A DNA stretch of 64,000 bases from Gigaspora rosea (taxonomy: Eukaryota > Glomeromycota > Glomeromycetes > Diversisporales > Gigasporaceae). The DNA is taken from contig QKWP01000247.1 of assembly GCA_003550325.1 (NCBI GenBank), forward strand, positions 249,087-313,086. The letters run 5' to 3'. Of this stretch, positions 1 through 11,300 are shown in pieces (positions within the stretch are counted from its first letter, which is position 1; each line of letters opens with the position of its first letter). Under the pieces are notes generated by a model. It was given only the letters and a program-made list of their open reading frames with translations, was not told where the DNA came from and searched no databases. Both the position numbers and the translations under genes were made by a program.

Positions 1-1171
1 CAGAGTAGCTTATTTTTAGGAATATAAGGTAATAAAATTTTTGTCGATGCCTATTTTTTTAAATGCTGTATGTAATTAGAAGCAATTTAAAAATAGATTT
101 TAGAAACTAGCTTGTTGATCCTTGCTGCATAGTCATAGAAAAGAGCTTGTATAATTGGCTAATTCATGTAGATCAAACAGGTTCTACTAATAATAGATTA
201 TCATTATTGTTGTTATACTAAATTTAAAATGTGATTTTCTCAAAATGGAAAAAAGCCATAAGCTGTATTTTAATTACTGTGCCCTATATGATATGTATCA
301 AATTTAAACTTGTATCAGATTGAATCTAATGCATATCAGATGACCATTAGTTGATTAGCATTAAATGATTAGCAACAACTAGTCTAAACTAACTTCTAAC
401 TTTACTGTAATTTTACTCCAACTCTAAATTAATTTAGGCCAGGTCTAATCTGATATAAAAATCAATCTGATACACAATATATATATTTAGTCTTCACATT
501 TATTCTGGTACAAAAATAGCATACAAACCATTTAGACTAATATATTTTTATTTTAATAATGAGTTTCTTTTTTAAACAAACAGTATTAATATATATATAT
601 GATATCTAAATTAAAAAAATTAATAGCCAATATAACTATCCAGTAATGAAAACCAGCTAATCAAAGTTATAAGTTTATCAATTACAAAATTATTATTATA
701 TGAATATACTTTACTTACTACAAAGTAAAAGTAATCAAAATACTTATTATGCAATGATACTATACAAGTATATAGATCTATATCTTATTAAAATATATAG
801 TAAATATTACTGCACAACAATTATATAAATTTTGTGCTATATACATTAAAAGAATGTTTATTGTTTTTTTAATTTAGTAGGGCAAAATCAATTGCCAAAA
901 TTAAATCAATAATATAAATAACAATATCAATACAAAATAAGTATTATTTTTTTTGAAATAAGTACTTTTGGCAATATTAAATCTAAACCTGATATAAAAC
1001 TGGCTTTAGATTTGAATTTTAGATAAGAAAATATTCTATTAAATTTGTCAACCAAAAGATATCAAGTTAAAATTGCAAATCATGTAATATAAAAAATCAA
1101 ATAAGTAATACAAAAAGGTTATAGTATTATTACTCTTATCTTAACTTTTTAATAAAAGTTTTTTAATTAGT
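1..1171. other. AT-rich DNA without recognised genes
   Basis: No open frame of useful length and no motif that I recognise on either strand. The stretch is very A+T rich with short (ta)n runs, for example around 588-600. Confidence 0.6.
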
Positions 1172-1372
1172 GTTTACAATTCTAAAGATAACTGAATCAT
1201 CAAAAACAGCCTAGTGGGTCAATTATAATGGCTTTTCAAAAATCATGTTATGTTTATTATATGATTTTTAAATTTTGTAGATTATATAGCAAATATCTTT
1301 AAATTTTAAATCACTATTGTAATTGATCCACAAGGCCTGTTCTTAATGATCTAGTTATTTTTAGAATCATAG
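1172..1372. mobile_element. Palindromic MITE, about 200 bp
   Basis: The left half (1175-1240, containing cctagtgggtcaattataat) is repeated in inverted orientation in the right half (1310-1372, attgtaattgatccacaagg), with an A/T-rich centre. The inverted match continues outward through atcatcaaaaacag / ctgttcttaatgat. No coding capacity. Family unknown. Confidence 0.65.
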
Positions 1373-1673
1373 AGACTAAATAAAAACCTTTAATTAAAAA
1401 AAAAAAGATTTATAAAATAGTAAAATCTCTTTTTTATCATTTTAAAATTTATTATATGATTTTCTAATTTTGGTATCAGACTAGTTACACTTTGATTTTT
1501 TGGCATTGAACTAGTTATACATTGATTTTTTTTCTCATACTATTATATTTATATGCACTTTGAATAAAATCTATAATATATATACACAGGTAGCTTTGAA
1601 ATAATATTATAAAATTGTCAAATAAATAATGCATATTTATTATTCTTATTATTGTCTTTGCTTATTATTATTT

Positions 1674-1919
1674 GGGGTGAGTCAGTAGAAATGTGACAAA
1701 TTTTTTCTAAGTAAAAGTTTTCTTGACTTTAAGTTTAAATATCTTAACAACCATCTTAATAAATTTAATAATTTTTTTTTATTTTAATTCTATATAATTT
1801 CAAGATTAAAATAAAAAATTTTTAGCAAATATGATTAAATAGTTGTTAAAATATTTTAATTTAAAAATTAAAAAAATTTTACTAAAAATGATTTGTTCCT
1901 TTTTTACTGACTTACCTCC
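1674..1919. mobile_element. Palindromic MITE with gggtgagtcagta ends
   Basis: The left end reads ggggtgagtcagtagaaatg and the right end, read inverted, ggaggtaagtcagtaaaaaa. Inverted similarity extends about 110 bases inward from each end, so the element is almost a complete foldback. It abuts the decayed transposase that follows, but whether the two belong together cannot be decided from one copy. Confidence 0.65.
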
Positions 1920-3211
1920 ATTTTTGAAATTCTATTATGAAGCATAATAAAACTGCTTTAACTACTAATGAAAAAATTATAGTTATGTTTGTTTATAATT
2001 ATTTTTAAAAAAATAAATATTGCCAAAATACTAATATTTGCAAGGAAGTTGGTTTGGCAACAGGGGTCAATAAATAAACATTGATTGTATTCTTGCTAAA
2101 TATAATCAAAATAAAGAGTTTTAGCCACCTAAATATGAGTATCAACTACTTAAAGAACATCAAATAGAATATATAAATGCAATACATGCCCTTATTTTCT
2201 TTGCTAACAAAGGTGGTACTCCACTTTCTATTTGAATCCTAGTTTTAAAATTATCCAATTAAGGCTTTTAGTTCCATATACACAACTTGTATGATATTTA
2301 AAAAAACTTGGTTTTCACTATAAAAAGGTAAGCAAAGAAACTATCTCTATGAGTTCCCACAAAATATTGCATTCTGAGTACATTATCTTTGTTGGCAATT
2401 TATAAATATACAAGACCAAAATAATATGCCAACTATTCCTGAAATTTTTCTTAATGAATCTTATTGTAATACACATCACAACCAAAATTTGATCTAGGTT
2501 TCAAAGGATATTATTGTTTATAAGAGCCATAAAAGGGGCCATGCTTGTAATTTTTGGTGCTATTATTGTTTTTTGAAATAGAAACACTAATTAAGTAAAA
2601 GAGAATTGGTTCATGAATTTCTTCTTATCTGGAATTTGATAGAAAACCAGTAAGTGGAAAAGGCAAAAGAAGAAATTGTGAAGATATGTATGCAACTGTT
2701 CAAGATATAGTAAAAGCAGCAGGTATTGTTTCTAATAAAGTGATTATTATGAAAACTTTAATGCAGAAGTGTTCGAAAAAATTTTTAACAAGCTTTGTGA
2801 AATTTTCTTACATAGTTATAAACTATGTATTATCTACATGAATGATGCAAGATACTATAAGCATTATACTGAAGCATCACCAACTTCCAACTAGAAGAAG
2901 CAAGCTATAGTTGAATAAAAACCCGAATAATCTATATGAGATTATATTTGAGCATTATGGTAAAAATTTATTTGATGAGCACTTTTGTTTTGGTATGTAT
3001 AAGCTATATTTTAAATATTAGATTGAACTTTTACCTACCTTTAACTTTTTTTAAAACTCTAAAAAAAAAATAACAGACTTACATTTTCTAAAAAAAAAAA
3101 TTCTTATGTCTATATGATCCTTAACCTGTTATAAATTATAAATATATATATTACAAATTGCAAAAAAAAAACTTAAAAAAAAATTGCCATTTTGAGTAAT
3201 TTTTATCCAAT

Positions 3212-3312
3212 TTTTTGCATTTTCTGATTTTTGCATTTTCTGATTTTTGCATTTTTCTGATTTTTGCATTTTTCTGATTTTTGCATTTTTTTGATTTTTG
3301 CATTTTTTAATT
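3212..3312. repeat. Short tandem repeat, 17-18 bp unit
   Basis: About six copies of tttttgcatttt(t)ctga lie head to tail. They sit inside the decayed transposase and do not look coding. Confidence 0.8.
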
Positions 3313-3417
3313 TTGTATTTATTACAGCCCAGATTTTTCATTAGCATATTTAAAATATAAAATTTATAAAAATTGCTCTATTAGCATTCTTTTAAATATA
3401 CTTTTTTTTGCTATTTA

Positions 3418-3512
3418 GCTTTTTTCAAATATAATCTTTTTTTCTAATACCTACTTTTCAAATATAACCTTTTTTTCTAATACCTACTTTTCAAATATAA
3501 CCTTTTTTAAAA
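3418..3512. repeat. Tandem repeat, about 33 bp unit, three copies
   Basis: Three copies of a unit built on acttttcaaatataacc followed by a T-run and ctaatacct. Same interrupted-transposase context as the preceding repeat. Confidence 0.75.
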
Positions 3513-4854
3513 AATGAGCCTCCATTAGCAATTTTTTAAATATGAACTTATATAGATTATTCAGGGTTCTTTTGAATAGTTAGAAGATAACCAGATTGAA
3601 TATAATGCAAACATAAAAAGGCAGAATTATATGAATTAGCAAAAAAAAACTATTTATTTCTTTCACTTTATTAATATTGCCAAAAAGTTTGGTCATAAGT
3701 TATTATATACTCCTCTATATCTTTGCAAACTCCAACTATTAAATTGGTATAGGGAATCATTAAGAATAAAATTGTAGTAGAAAAACAGGTTTAAAATGCT
3801 ATTTCTCTTCAAAATGCATTGCTTCATATTTTTGAAAAGGAGATTAAATCAGATGCAGTTGTTTTATATTAAAAAGTGCCTTAGTGTAGCACAGCAATAC
3901 TGGAAGGAAATTGAAGTTGAAATAAATAACAAAAGTGAAAATAATGATGATAAGAACTTGGGTGCTTTAGATTTGGATTTAGACCAACTAAGTAATAAGC
4001 TCTAATGGCAAAGAATTTTACTATAAATAAGAAATTTTTTGAGCATAATTTTTATTTGCCTGTTAATTCAAAGAAATTTATAAGAAAAATTTTATATATC
4101 ATAATAAAAATTAGGAATTTTATATTTTAAAGTATAATAAACAATTTTTTAATAAATTAAATAACTAGTTATAATAAAATTTTATGGTTTTTAAGGCCTA
4201 TATATTTTTTAAAAAATTTGGTTTATTTTTTTGTTGTTATTTAAAATATGAAACCTATTAACAAAATGTCTTTATATTTTTGTAAAATTTTATCTTATAT
4301 GTGAAATATACCAGAAATATATTTTATTAAAAAAATTAATAAAAAAAAGTTTGATTTGTATCAAATCTATTATTCCGATTTTTATAATTTTATATTGTAG
4401 ATTTGCAAATTATAAAATAATTGAAAATCTAAGTTTAATTTTCATGTGAGCAAGTTATACTTAATACCAGCTCCAGTTCATGTTGGGCTTCACATATTCA
4501 GATATAGTTTTACACTTGAACCTGAACCAATTTTCTAGTTCAGATTCAAGTTTTGCTAAAACTGGTCCAAAATGCCCTATGAGAAATACTACTATATATT
4601 CTAATAATAATAAACTTGAACTAATGTTTTATATTTATAAAATGCATTACAAGAATAATAAATATAACTTTGGGTTAAGTAATAGTTGACAATATGTATA
4701 TATTATTGCTTTATTAATTATTATATAGGCTAAAGATTATGTAGATTATATTATATCTTTAATAAAGATCATGATAACAAAATAAAATAAAATTATTTTA
4801 ATTACATTTTAAAATGTAATAAAGAATAAAGAATAGCTTTATTAATAGGATCTA

Positions 4855-5052
4855 AATGGTGCCCCTGTGCATTTTGTGCCCTCTAATATACTAATAATTA
4901 ATTTTGCCTAGAATTAGGGTTAGGATTAGAATTAGAGTCAAAATTAGTACAGAATTGTGAGAGGATCATTTTTTGTTAAAAGTGCAACAGAGGTTACCCT
5001 AGTAAAATTTTGAGATATCAAAATAGAGGGCACAATGTGCATGGGCACCATC
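4855..5052. mobile_element. TA-flanked MITE with telomere-like core (copy A)
   Basis: Terminal inverted repeats aatggtgcccctgtgcattt and, inverted from the right end, gatggtgcccatgcacatt; TA dinucleotides at 4853-4854 and 5053-5054. The core carries ttagggttaggattag, then gaattgtgagagg and attttttgttaaaag, and ends gtaaaattttgagatat. This core recurs elsewhere in the window with different ends (5137, 15441, 32049, 61355, 61590), described as a separate finding. Confidence 0.75.
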
Positions 5053-5136
5053 TAGTACAGTTTTTATTAATAATCTATTCATATTGAATTTTTTGATTGA
5101 TTTGAGATTGGGTTTATTAATAATAAGAGTAAATTT

Positions 5137-5462
5137 ATTTGTTACCAGCGGTGACAATCCCGTGCCAACCATGCCAATAAGAATCAAGATTAGGTATAAT
5201 ATTACACCTGATCAGAAAATATGAAAATAAAGTGAAAAAATGCTATTTTCAAAAATATCGCAATAACTAAAAAATTTTGACTATAAAACTACCCTTTATT
5301 CTAGCAAAAAAAAAATTTTCGTGAAATTTTACTATATAATTACTCTAATCCTAACTCTTATCTGATCCCTAACCCTAACCCTACCAAAAATAAATTTACA
5401 CATATTTATGTTTGTTTTGATTGTACATTATACAGAGGTGTGTCACTGCTGGTGACAAGCAC
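5137..5462. mobile_element. MITE with telomere-like core, reverse orientation (copy B)
   Basis: The ends ttgttaccagcggtgacaat (near 5138) and tgtcactgctggtgacaagc (near 5442) are inverted copies of each other. Between them the core, in the opposite orientation to copy A, contains ccctaaccctaaccctacc and attttactatataattactc, which match the reverse complement of the other cores. Target duplication not identified. Confidence 0.6.
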
Positions 5463-6231
5463 ATTTTTTCTAATAATAAATATCAATTTATATATTATTT
5501 ATCTATTTTAAAAAAAGAACAAATTATTTTGTATATATTAATAGTTTGTAAGCTTTCTAATATGAAGTTCTTTTTGTTTTCTAGTAGTATTAAAATAATA
5601 AATCTTTTTAAAAATTATATTTTTTAATTGGCTAATTATTACAAAAAATCACAAATAGATTTACAAATTATATAAAAATCTCATTTGAGATAAGGAATTT
5701 GAAAAAATTGTTTTTAATAGTTGTATAATTTGTTAAACAGATCAGAAATGCAAAATTTTAATATAAATTCAAATAATTGATAGTAAAATGCAATAGTAAA
5801 CCTTTTTAAGAGCTAATTCAGATGTTTCTTAAAAAGAAACTGTACTTATAAGATTAGTATAATAGCTTAGCTATACAAATACTTTGTGAATTTATAGTTT
5901 TAACCAGAAAAATAATAAGCTATAAAAAATCATGCTTTTATAAATAGCCTTTTATTCTATTTTTGTATATATATAGTACTTGCAATACAACAGATTTTTT
6001 TTGCTTTAAAGCTTTTTATAAAAAACCTTGATTAGCTACTTGAAATTATAAATTTTATAAAATATTAAAAAGAATCACAGTTTTTATATTTAGAAATATA
6101 GTTATTCCAAAACTATTATAAAGTGAGTTTGTTTATACCAAATTTTAACTTTGGTCAAATTAATATCTTAAAAGCTTTATTGATAATCTTTATTTAAGGA
6201 TAGACTATAATAACATCATTTTTATTATGCA
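5463..6231. other. AT-rich gene-free stretch
   Basis: No gene, RNA gene or clear repeat seen; only short random open frames. Confidence 0.6.
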
Positions 6232-6233
6232 TA

Positions 6234-6662
6234 TGCTCCGATTTTTGAAATTTATAAAAAAAGCTTATTTTTTTAAAACTTTAAAGCTATATAATTTTTG
6301 ATCTACTGGGCATTTTAAATGATTTTACTACCAAAATGTTCATCTCTTTGAGACGATCCCAACAAGCCCAAAATCATAAAAATCCAATCACAGGGTCATG
6401 AGAAAATGTATTGTCAAATAGGTGATACACCTGAAATTGGTTTGATTATATTAAACCAATTTCAGATGCATCACCTATTTGATAGCACATTTCCTTATGA
6501 CCCTGTGATTTGATTTTTATGATTTTTAGCTCTTGGAATCATCTTAAAAAGACAAACAGTTTGGTAGTGAAATCATTTAAAATAGACCAGTAGATCAAAA
6601 ATTATTTAGCTTTAAAGTTTTTAAAAAATAAGCTTTTTTTATAAATTCCAAAAATCGAAGTA
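6234..6662. mobile_element. Fully palindromic 429-bp foldback element
   Basis: Arms of about 210 bases mirror each other around about 6448, with TA at 6232-6233 and 6663-6664. Outer ends are tgctccgatttttg and, inverted, tacttcgatttttg. Each arm carries a module reading gatctactgg…attttaaatgat…gagacgat, which is also found in the MITEs at 28639 and 58409. No coding capacity. Confidence 0.8.
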
Positions 6663-6907
6663 TATGGAAACTTATTGTTATAATTATTAGTAATACAAAA
6701 TATTTAATACTAATATGTATTGAATATTTTAGATATTTTATTTACTATCAAAAACTGGGGTTAACTTGTTTTTAACACCTATAAAAAAGTTAATACCCAT
6801 AACTATTACTAACTTCTTGCATATTTTTTTAAAAAATTAAATATAAAATGTTAAATTCTTTACTTTAAAATAAAAATTCAGACATTGAAAATACTATAAA
6901 TATATAT

Positions 6908-6916
6908 TTTTTTGAT
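6908..6916 (+). repeat. 9-bp target site duplication, left of MULE
   Basis: ttttttgat here is repeated exactly at 14834-14842, directly outside the right terminal inverted repeat. Nine bases is the usual Mutator-superfamily length. Confidence 0.85.
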
Positions 6917-7015
6917 GGTTTTTCTAAATAACTCTGGCCAGAGATATATAACTTATATATCTCTGGCCTATTGACCAATCAAAACTATAGAAATCATATG
7001 ATCAAATCATGTGAC
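6917..7015 (+). repeat. Left terminal inverted repeat of MULE
   Basis: Matches the inverted sequence of 14744-14833 with few gaps. Contains the palindrome at 6936-6968 (ggccagagatatata, one central base, mirror arm). Confidence 0.85.
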
Positions 7016-7267
7016 AACACGGCACTATATGCAATATTTCCGAGATCAGATCAGAAAATCAAATCAGAAAATCAGACCGGAACTATAATTTATTTAAAAA
7101 TTTTGACCCGTAAATTAAACAAAATACAGTACAAAGATTATAAAGTTTTTATCCTTAATAACCTAACATGAAAACAAACTTGTCCTAACCAACTATTAAA
7201 AAGTTGCTTAAAAAATTAAAATTTACAGTATAAACGATTTAGTTGGGACAGTCACAATTTCTTGTGA

Positions 7268-10200
7268 TTTGCAGAACCTGACTATTGTGGCAACAAAAGC
7301 GAATTAGACAAGATTATGTTGGTTTTGTATTGGAATGATCATGATTCTATATTGATTTGCGTACTTACCAACTATTGTAGCAAAGTAAGTTGCCGACTAT
7401 TAGATGATACAAAAGATTAGGTAGGGTTAGTTAGTTTGAAACGATCGTGATTCTATATCGATTTGCTGTAAAAAATTCATACCTACTATTGTAGCAACGT
7501 AAGTGATATTATGTTAGTTTTGTGTTGGAATAACATGATTTCTGTAGTGATTGCTATAAGAAAATTTTGTTACCGCATTAGCCGACTATTAGATGATACA
7601 AGCGATTAGGTAGGTTGGTTAGTTTTGAAACGATCGTGATTCTTATATCGATTTGCTGTAAAAAATTCTTACCCACTATTGTAGCAACATAAGTAATATT
7701 ATGTTAGTTTGAGTTGAAATAACATGATTTCTGTAGTGATTGCTATAAGAAAATTTTGTTACCGTATTTGCCGACTATTGATGATACAAGCGATTAGATA
7801 GGGTTGGTTAGTTTTGAAACGATCGTGATTCTATATCGATTTGCTGTAAAAAATTCTTACCCACTATTGTAGCAACGTAAGTGATATTATGTTAGTTTTG
7901 TGTTGGAATAACATGATTTCTGTAGTGATTGCTATAAGAAAATTTTGTTACCGTATTTGCCGACTATTTGATGATACAAGCGATTAGGTAGGGTTGGTTA
8001 GTTTTGAAACGATCGTGATTCTATATCGATTTGCTGTAAAAAATTCTTACCTACTATTGTAGCAACGTAAGTGATATTATGTTAGTTTTGTGTTGGAATA
8101 ACATGATTTCTGTAGTGATTGCTATAAGAAAATTTTGTTACCGCATTAGCCGACTATTAGATGATACAAGCGATTAGGTAGGGTTGGTTAGTTTTGAAAC
8201 AATCGTGATTCTTATATCGATTTGCTGTAAAAAATTCTTACCCACTATTGTAACAACGTAAGTGATATTATGTTAGTTTTGTGTTGGAATAACATGATTT
8301 CTGTAGTGATTGCTATAAGAAAATTTTGTTACCGTATTTGCCGACTATTTGATGATACAAGCGATTAGGTAGGGTTGGTTAGTTTTGAAATGATCGTGAT
8401 CCTATATCGATTTGCTGTAAAAAATTCTTACCTACTATTGTAGCAACGTAAGTGATATTATGTTAGTTTTGTGTTGGAATAACATGATTTCTGTAGTGAT
8501 TGCTATAAGAAAATTTTGTTACCGCATTAGCCGACTATTAGATGATACAAGCGATTAGGTAGGGTTGGTTAGTTTTGAAACGATCGTGATTCTATATCGA
8601 TTTGCTGTAAAAAATTCTTACCTACTATTGTAGCAACGTAAGTGATATTATGTTAGTTTTGTGTTGGAATAACATGATTTCTGTAGTGATTGCTATAAGA
8701 AAATTTTGTTACCGCATTAGCCGACTATTAGATGATACAAGCGATTAGGTAGGGTTGGTTAGTTTTGAAACGATCGTGATTCTATATCGATTTGCTGTAA
8801 AAAATTCTTACCTACTATTGTAGCAACGTAAGTGATATTATGTTAGTTTTGTGTTGGAATAACATGATTTCTGTAGTGATTGCTATAAGAAAATTTTGTT
8901 ACCGCATTAGCCGACTATTAGATGATACAAGCGATTAGGTAGGGTTGGTTAGTTTTGAAACGATCGTGATTCTATATCGATTTGCTGTAAAAAATTCTTA
9001 CCTACTATTGTAGCAACGTAAGTGATATTATGTTAGTTTTGTGTTGGAATAACATGATTTCTGTAGTGATTGCTATAAGAAAATTTTGTTACCGCATTAG
9101 CCGACTATTAGATGATACAAGCGATTAGGTAGGGTTGGTTAGTTTTGAAACGATCGTGATTCTATATCGATTTGCTGTAAAAAATTCTTACCCACTATTG
9201 TAGCAACGTAAGTGATATTATGTTAGTTTTGTGTTGGAATAACATGATTTCTGTAGTGATTGCTATAAGAAAATTTTGTTACCGTATTTGCCGACTATTG
9301 ATGATACAAGCGATTAGATAGGGTTGGTTAGTTTTGAAACGATCGTGATTCTATATCGATTTGCTGTAAAAAATTCTTACCCACTATTGTAGCAACGTAA
9401 GTGATATTATGTTAGTTTTGTGTTGGAATAACATGATTTCTGTAGTGATTGCTATAAGAAAATTTTGTTACCGTATTTGCCGACTATTGATGATACAAGC
9501 GATTAGGTAGGGTTGGTTAGTTTTGAAACGATCGTGATTCTTATATCAATTTGCTGTAAAAAATTCTTACCCACTATTGTAGCAAAGTAAGTGATATTAT
9601 GTTAGTTGTGTTGGAATAACATGATTTCTGTAGTGATTGCTATAAGAAAATTTTGTTACCGTATTTGCCGACTATTGATGATACAAGCGATTAGGTAGGG
9701 TTGGTTAGTTTTAAAACGATCATGATTCTATATCGATTTGCTGTAAAAAATTCTTACCCACAATTGTAGCAACGTAAGTGATATTATGTTAGTTTTGTGT
9801 TGGAATAACATGATTTTTGTAGTGATTGCTATAAGAAAATTTTGTTTCCGTATTTGCCGACTATTAGATGATACAAGCGATTAGGTAGAGTTGGTTAGTT
9901 TTGAAACAATCGTGATTCTTATATCGATTTGCTGAAAAAATTCTTACCCCTATTGTAGCAACGTAAGTGATATTATGTTAGTTTTGTGTTGGAATAACAT
10001 GATTTCTGTAGTGATTGCTATAAAAAAATTTGTTACCGTACTTGCCGACTATTAAATGATACAAGTGATTAGGTAGGGTTGGTTAGTTTTGAAACGATTA
10101 TGATTCTATATCGATTTGCTGTAAAAAATTCTTACTCACTATTGTAGCAACGTAAGTGATATTATATTAGTTTTGTGTTGGAATAGCATGATTTCTGTAG

Positions 10201-10760
10201 TGATTGCTATAAGAAAAAAGAAAATTCTGTTACCGTATTTGCCGACTATTGTGGTAACATAAGATATTTAGATAGGGTTATGTTGGTTTAAATTGGAATA
10301 ATCATGATCTCTATAACGATTTACTATAAAAAAAATTCTTTACCGTACTTACTGACTATTGTGGTAATATAAGAATTAAGATAAGGCTATGTTAGTTGCA
10401 ATAATCATGATTCTATAGCGATTTACTTGTAAAAAATTTTATTATTGTACTTACCAACTATTGTGATAACATAAAATGGTTTATTTTAGATATGGACATG
10501 TTAGTTTTTTGTATTGGAATAATCGTGATATATATAGTAATTTACATATTGCCGTACCTGCCAACCATTGCGGTACATAAGTGATTTAGATAAATGGGTG
10601 ACACTAGTTTTATACTGGAATAATCGTAAAATTCTATTACTGTACTTACCGACTATTGTAATGACAGTTATCATACTTGTAGTAACATAAGCGTAAAAAT
10701 TATTTTTATGGTGGTCTGTTACTATACTTACTCGCTGTAGCGACATAGTAGTTTGGATGG
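7268..10760. repeat. Satellite-like array: 190-bp dimers of about 95-bp monomers
   Basis: The marker gccgactatt recurs at 7392, 7581, 7770, 7959, 8149, 8340, 8530, 8720, 8910, 9100, 9290, 9479, 9667, 9856, 10044 and 10241, a period of 188-191 bases (the last interval is 197) over 15 units. Each unit is a dimer: one half begins ctattgtagcaacgtaag and the other ctattgatgatacaagcg, and the halves align along their length (tagtttt…gat…ctataa…tt..tacc). Outside the regular block, single diverged monomers of about 85-108 bases continue on both sides (7268-7391 and 10241-10760). Two unit variants (accgtatttgccg and accgcattagccg) alternate irregularly. Lies wholly inside the MULE, downstream of its transposase gene. 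No coding capacity seen. Confidence 0.92.
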
Positions 10761-10789
10761 TTAGATTTGTCAAAATTTTCAAAAAGCAC

Positions 10790-11290
10790 GAAATCGATTA
10801 CAAATATAGTGATCTCCGCATCAAATATTATTGTTGACCACTGCTTACAGACTTGATTTTTTAAAATTAAATAGTACCAATGCGTACTCCGGGTACTATA
10901 TTTGTGGATATACCATATTAAATGCAGTAAATCAATCTAGTTACTTAGGCCTTATTCAATGAAGAGGAGGATACTGTAAACAGTGGCTAATATAATAATG
11001 ATTCAAAATGAATAAAGTAAAATCAGCAATGTTTAAAATAACAAAACTGAGGTAAAATTTAAACATGGTCTTAAAACTAAAGTTCCTAAAAGTTTTCACA
11101 TTTAAATAAAAAAACTGGATTTTGTGCAATTTACTGTTTGATGACATAATTCAAACTTTTATTTCTTTCATTTATAATGCATCACGCATAATAAATCTTC
11201 AGAACCAAAAAATTATAAAATACTTTACTAAAATATCGTTGCAAGCCAATTAGCTTTCACCTTATAAATAATTAAAAATATGATAGAAAA
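10790..11290. other. Gene-free spacer between satellite array and MULE gene
   Basis: No feature that I recognise. It presumably holds the 3' untranslated sequence and terminator of the minus-strand transposase gene, but I see no definite signal. Confidence 0.4.
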
Positions 11291-11300
11291 AAAATTTACC

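Larger units (their letters stand above)
1930..4005 (+). pseudogene. Decayed Tc1/IS630-type transposase
   Basis: Fragments in several frames resemble the Tc1/IS630 (DDE) transposases common in Glomeromycotina. In order: a helix-turn-helix-like start near 1950-2090, FLNESYCNTHH near 2440-2480 (place of the first catalytic Asp), KSHKRGHACNF near 2525-2560, IIYMNDARYY near 2830-2860 (place of the second Asp), FGHKLLYTPLY near 3690-3720 and LSVAQQYWKEIE near 3871-3905 at the C terminus. The family normally encodes about 300-400 residues in one frame. Here there are many stops and frameshifts, and about 500 bases of low-complexity tandem repeats (about 3050-3560) interrupt it. It is non-functional. 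The family is fairly secure from the order of motifs; the exact subfamily is not. Confidence 0.7.

Noticed and set aside
3129-3347. Lys/Asn-rich 72-residue protein
   Set aside because: Produced by the 17-18-bp tandem repeat.
7268-10760. CRISPR-like regular repeats
   Set aside because: The whole 190-bp unit is repeated without unique spacers and there are no cas-like genes. The pattern is satellite DNA.
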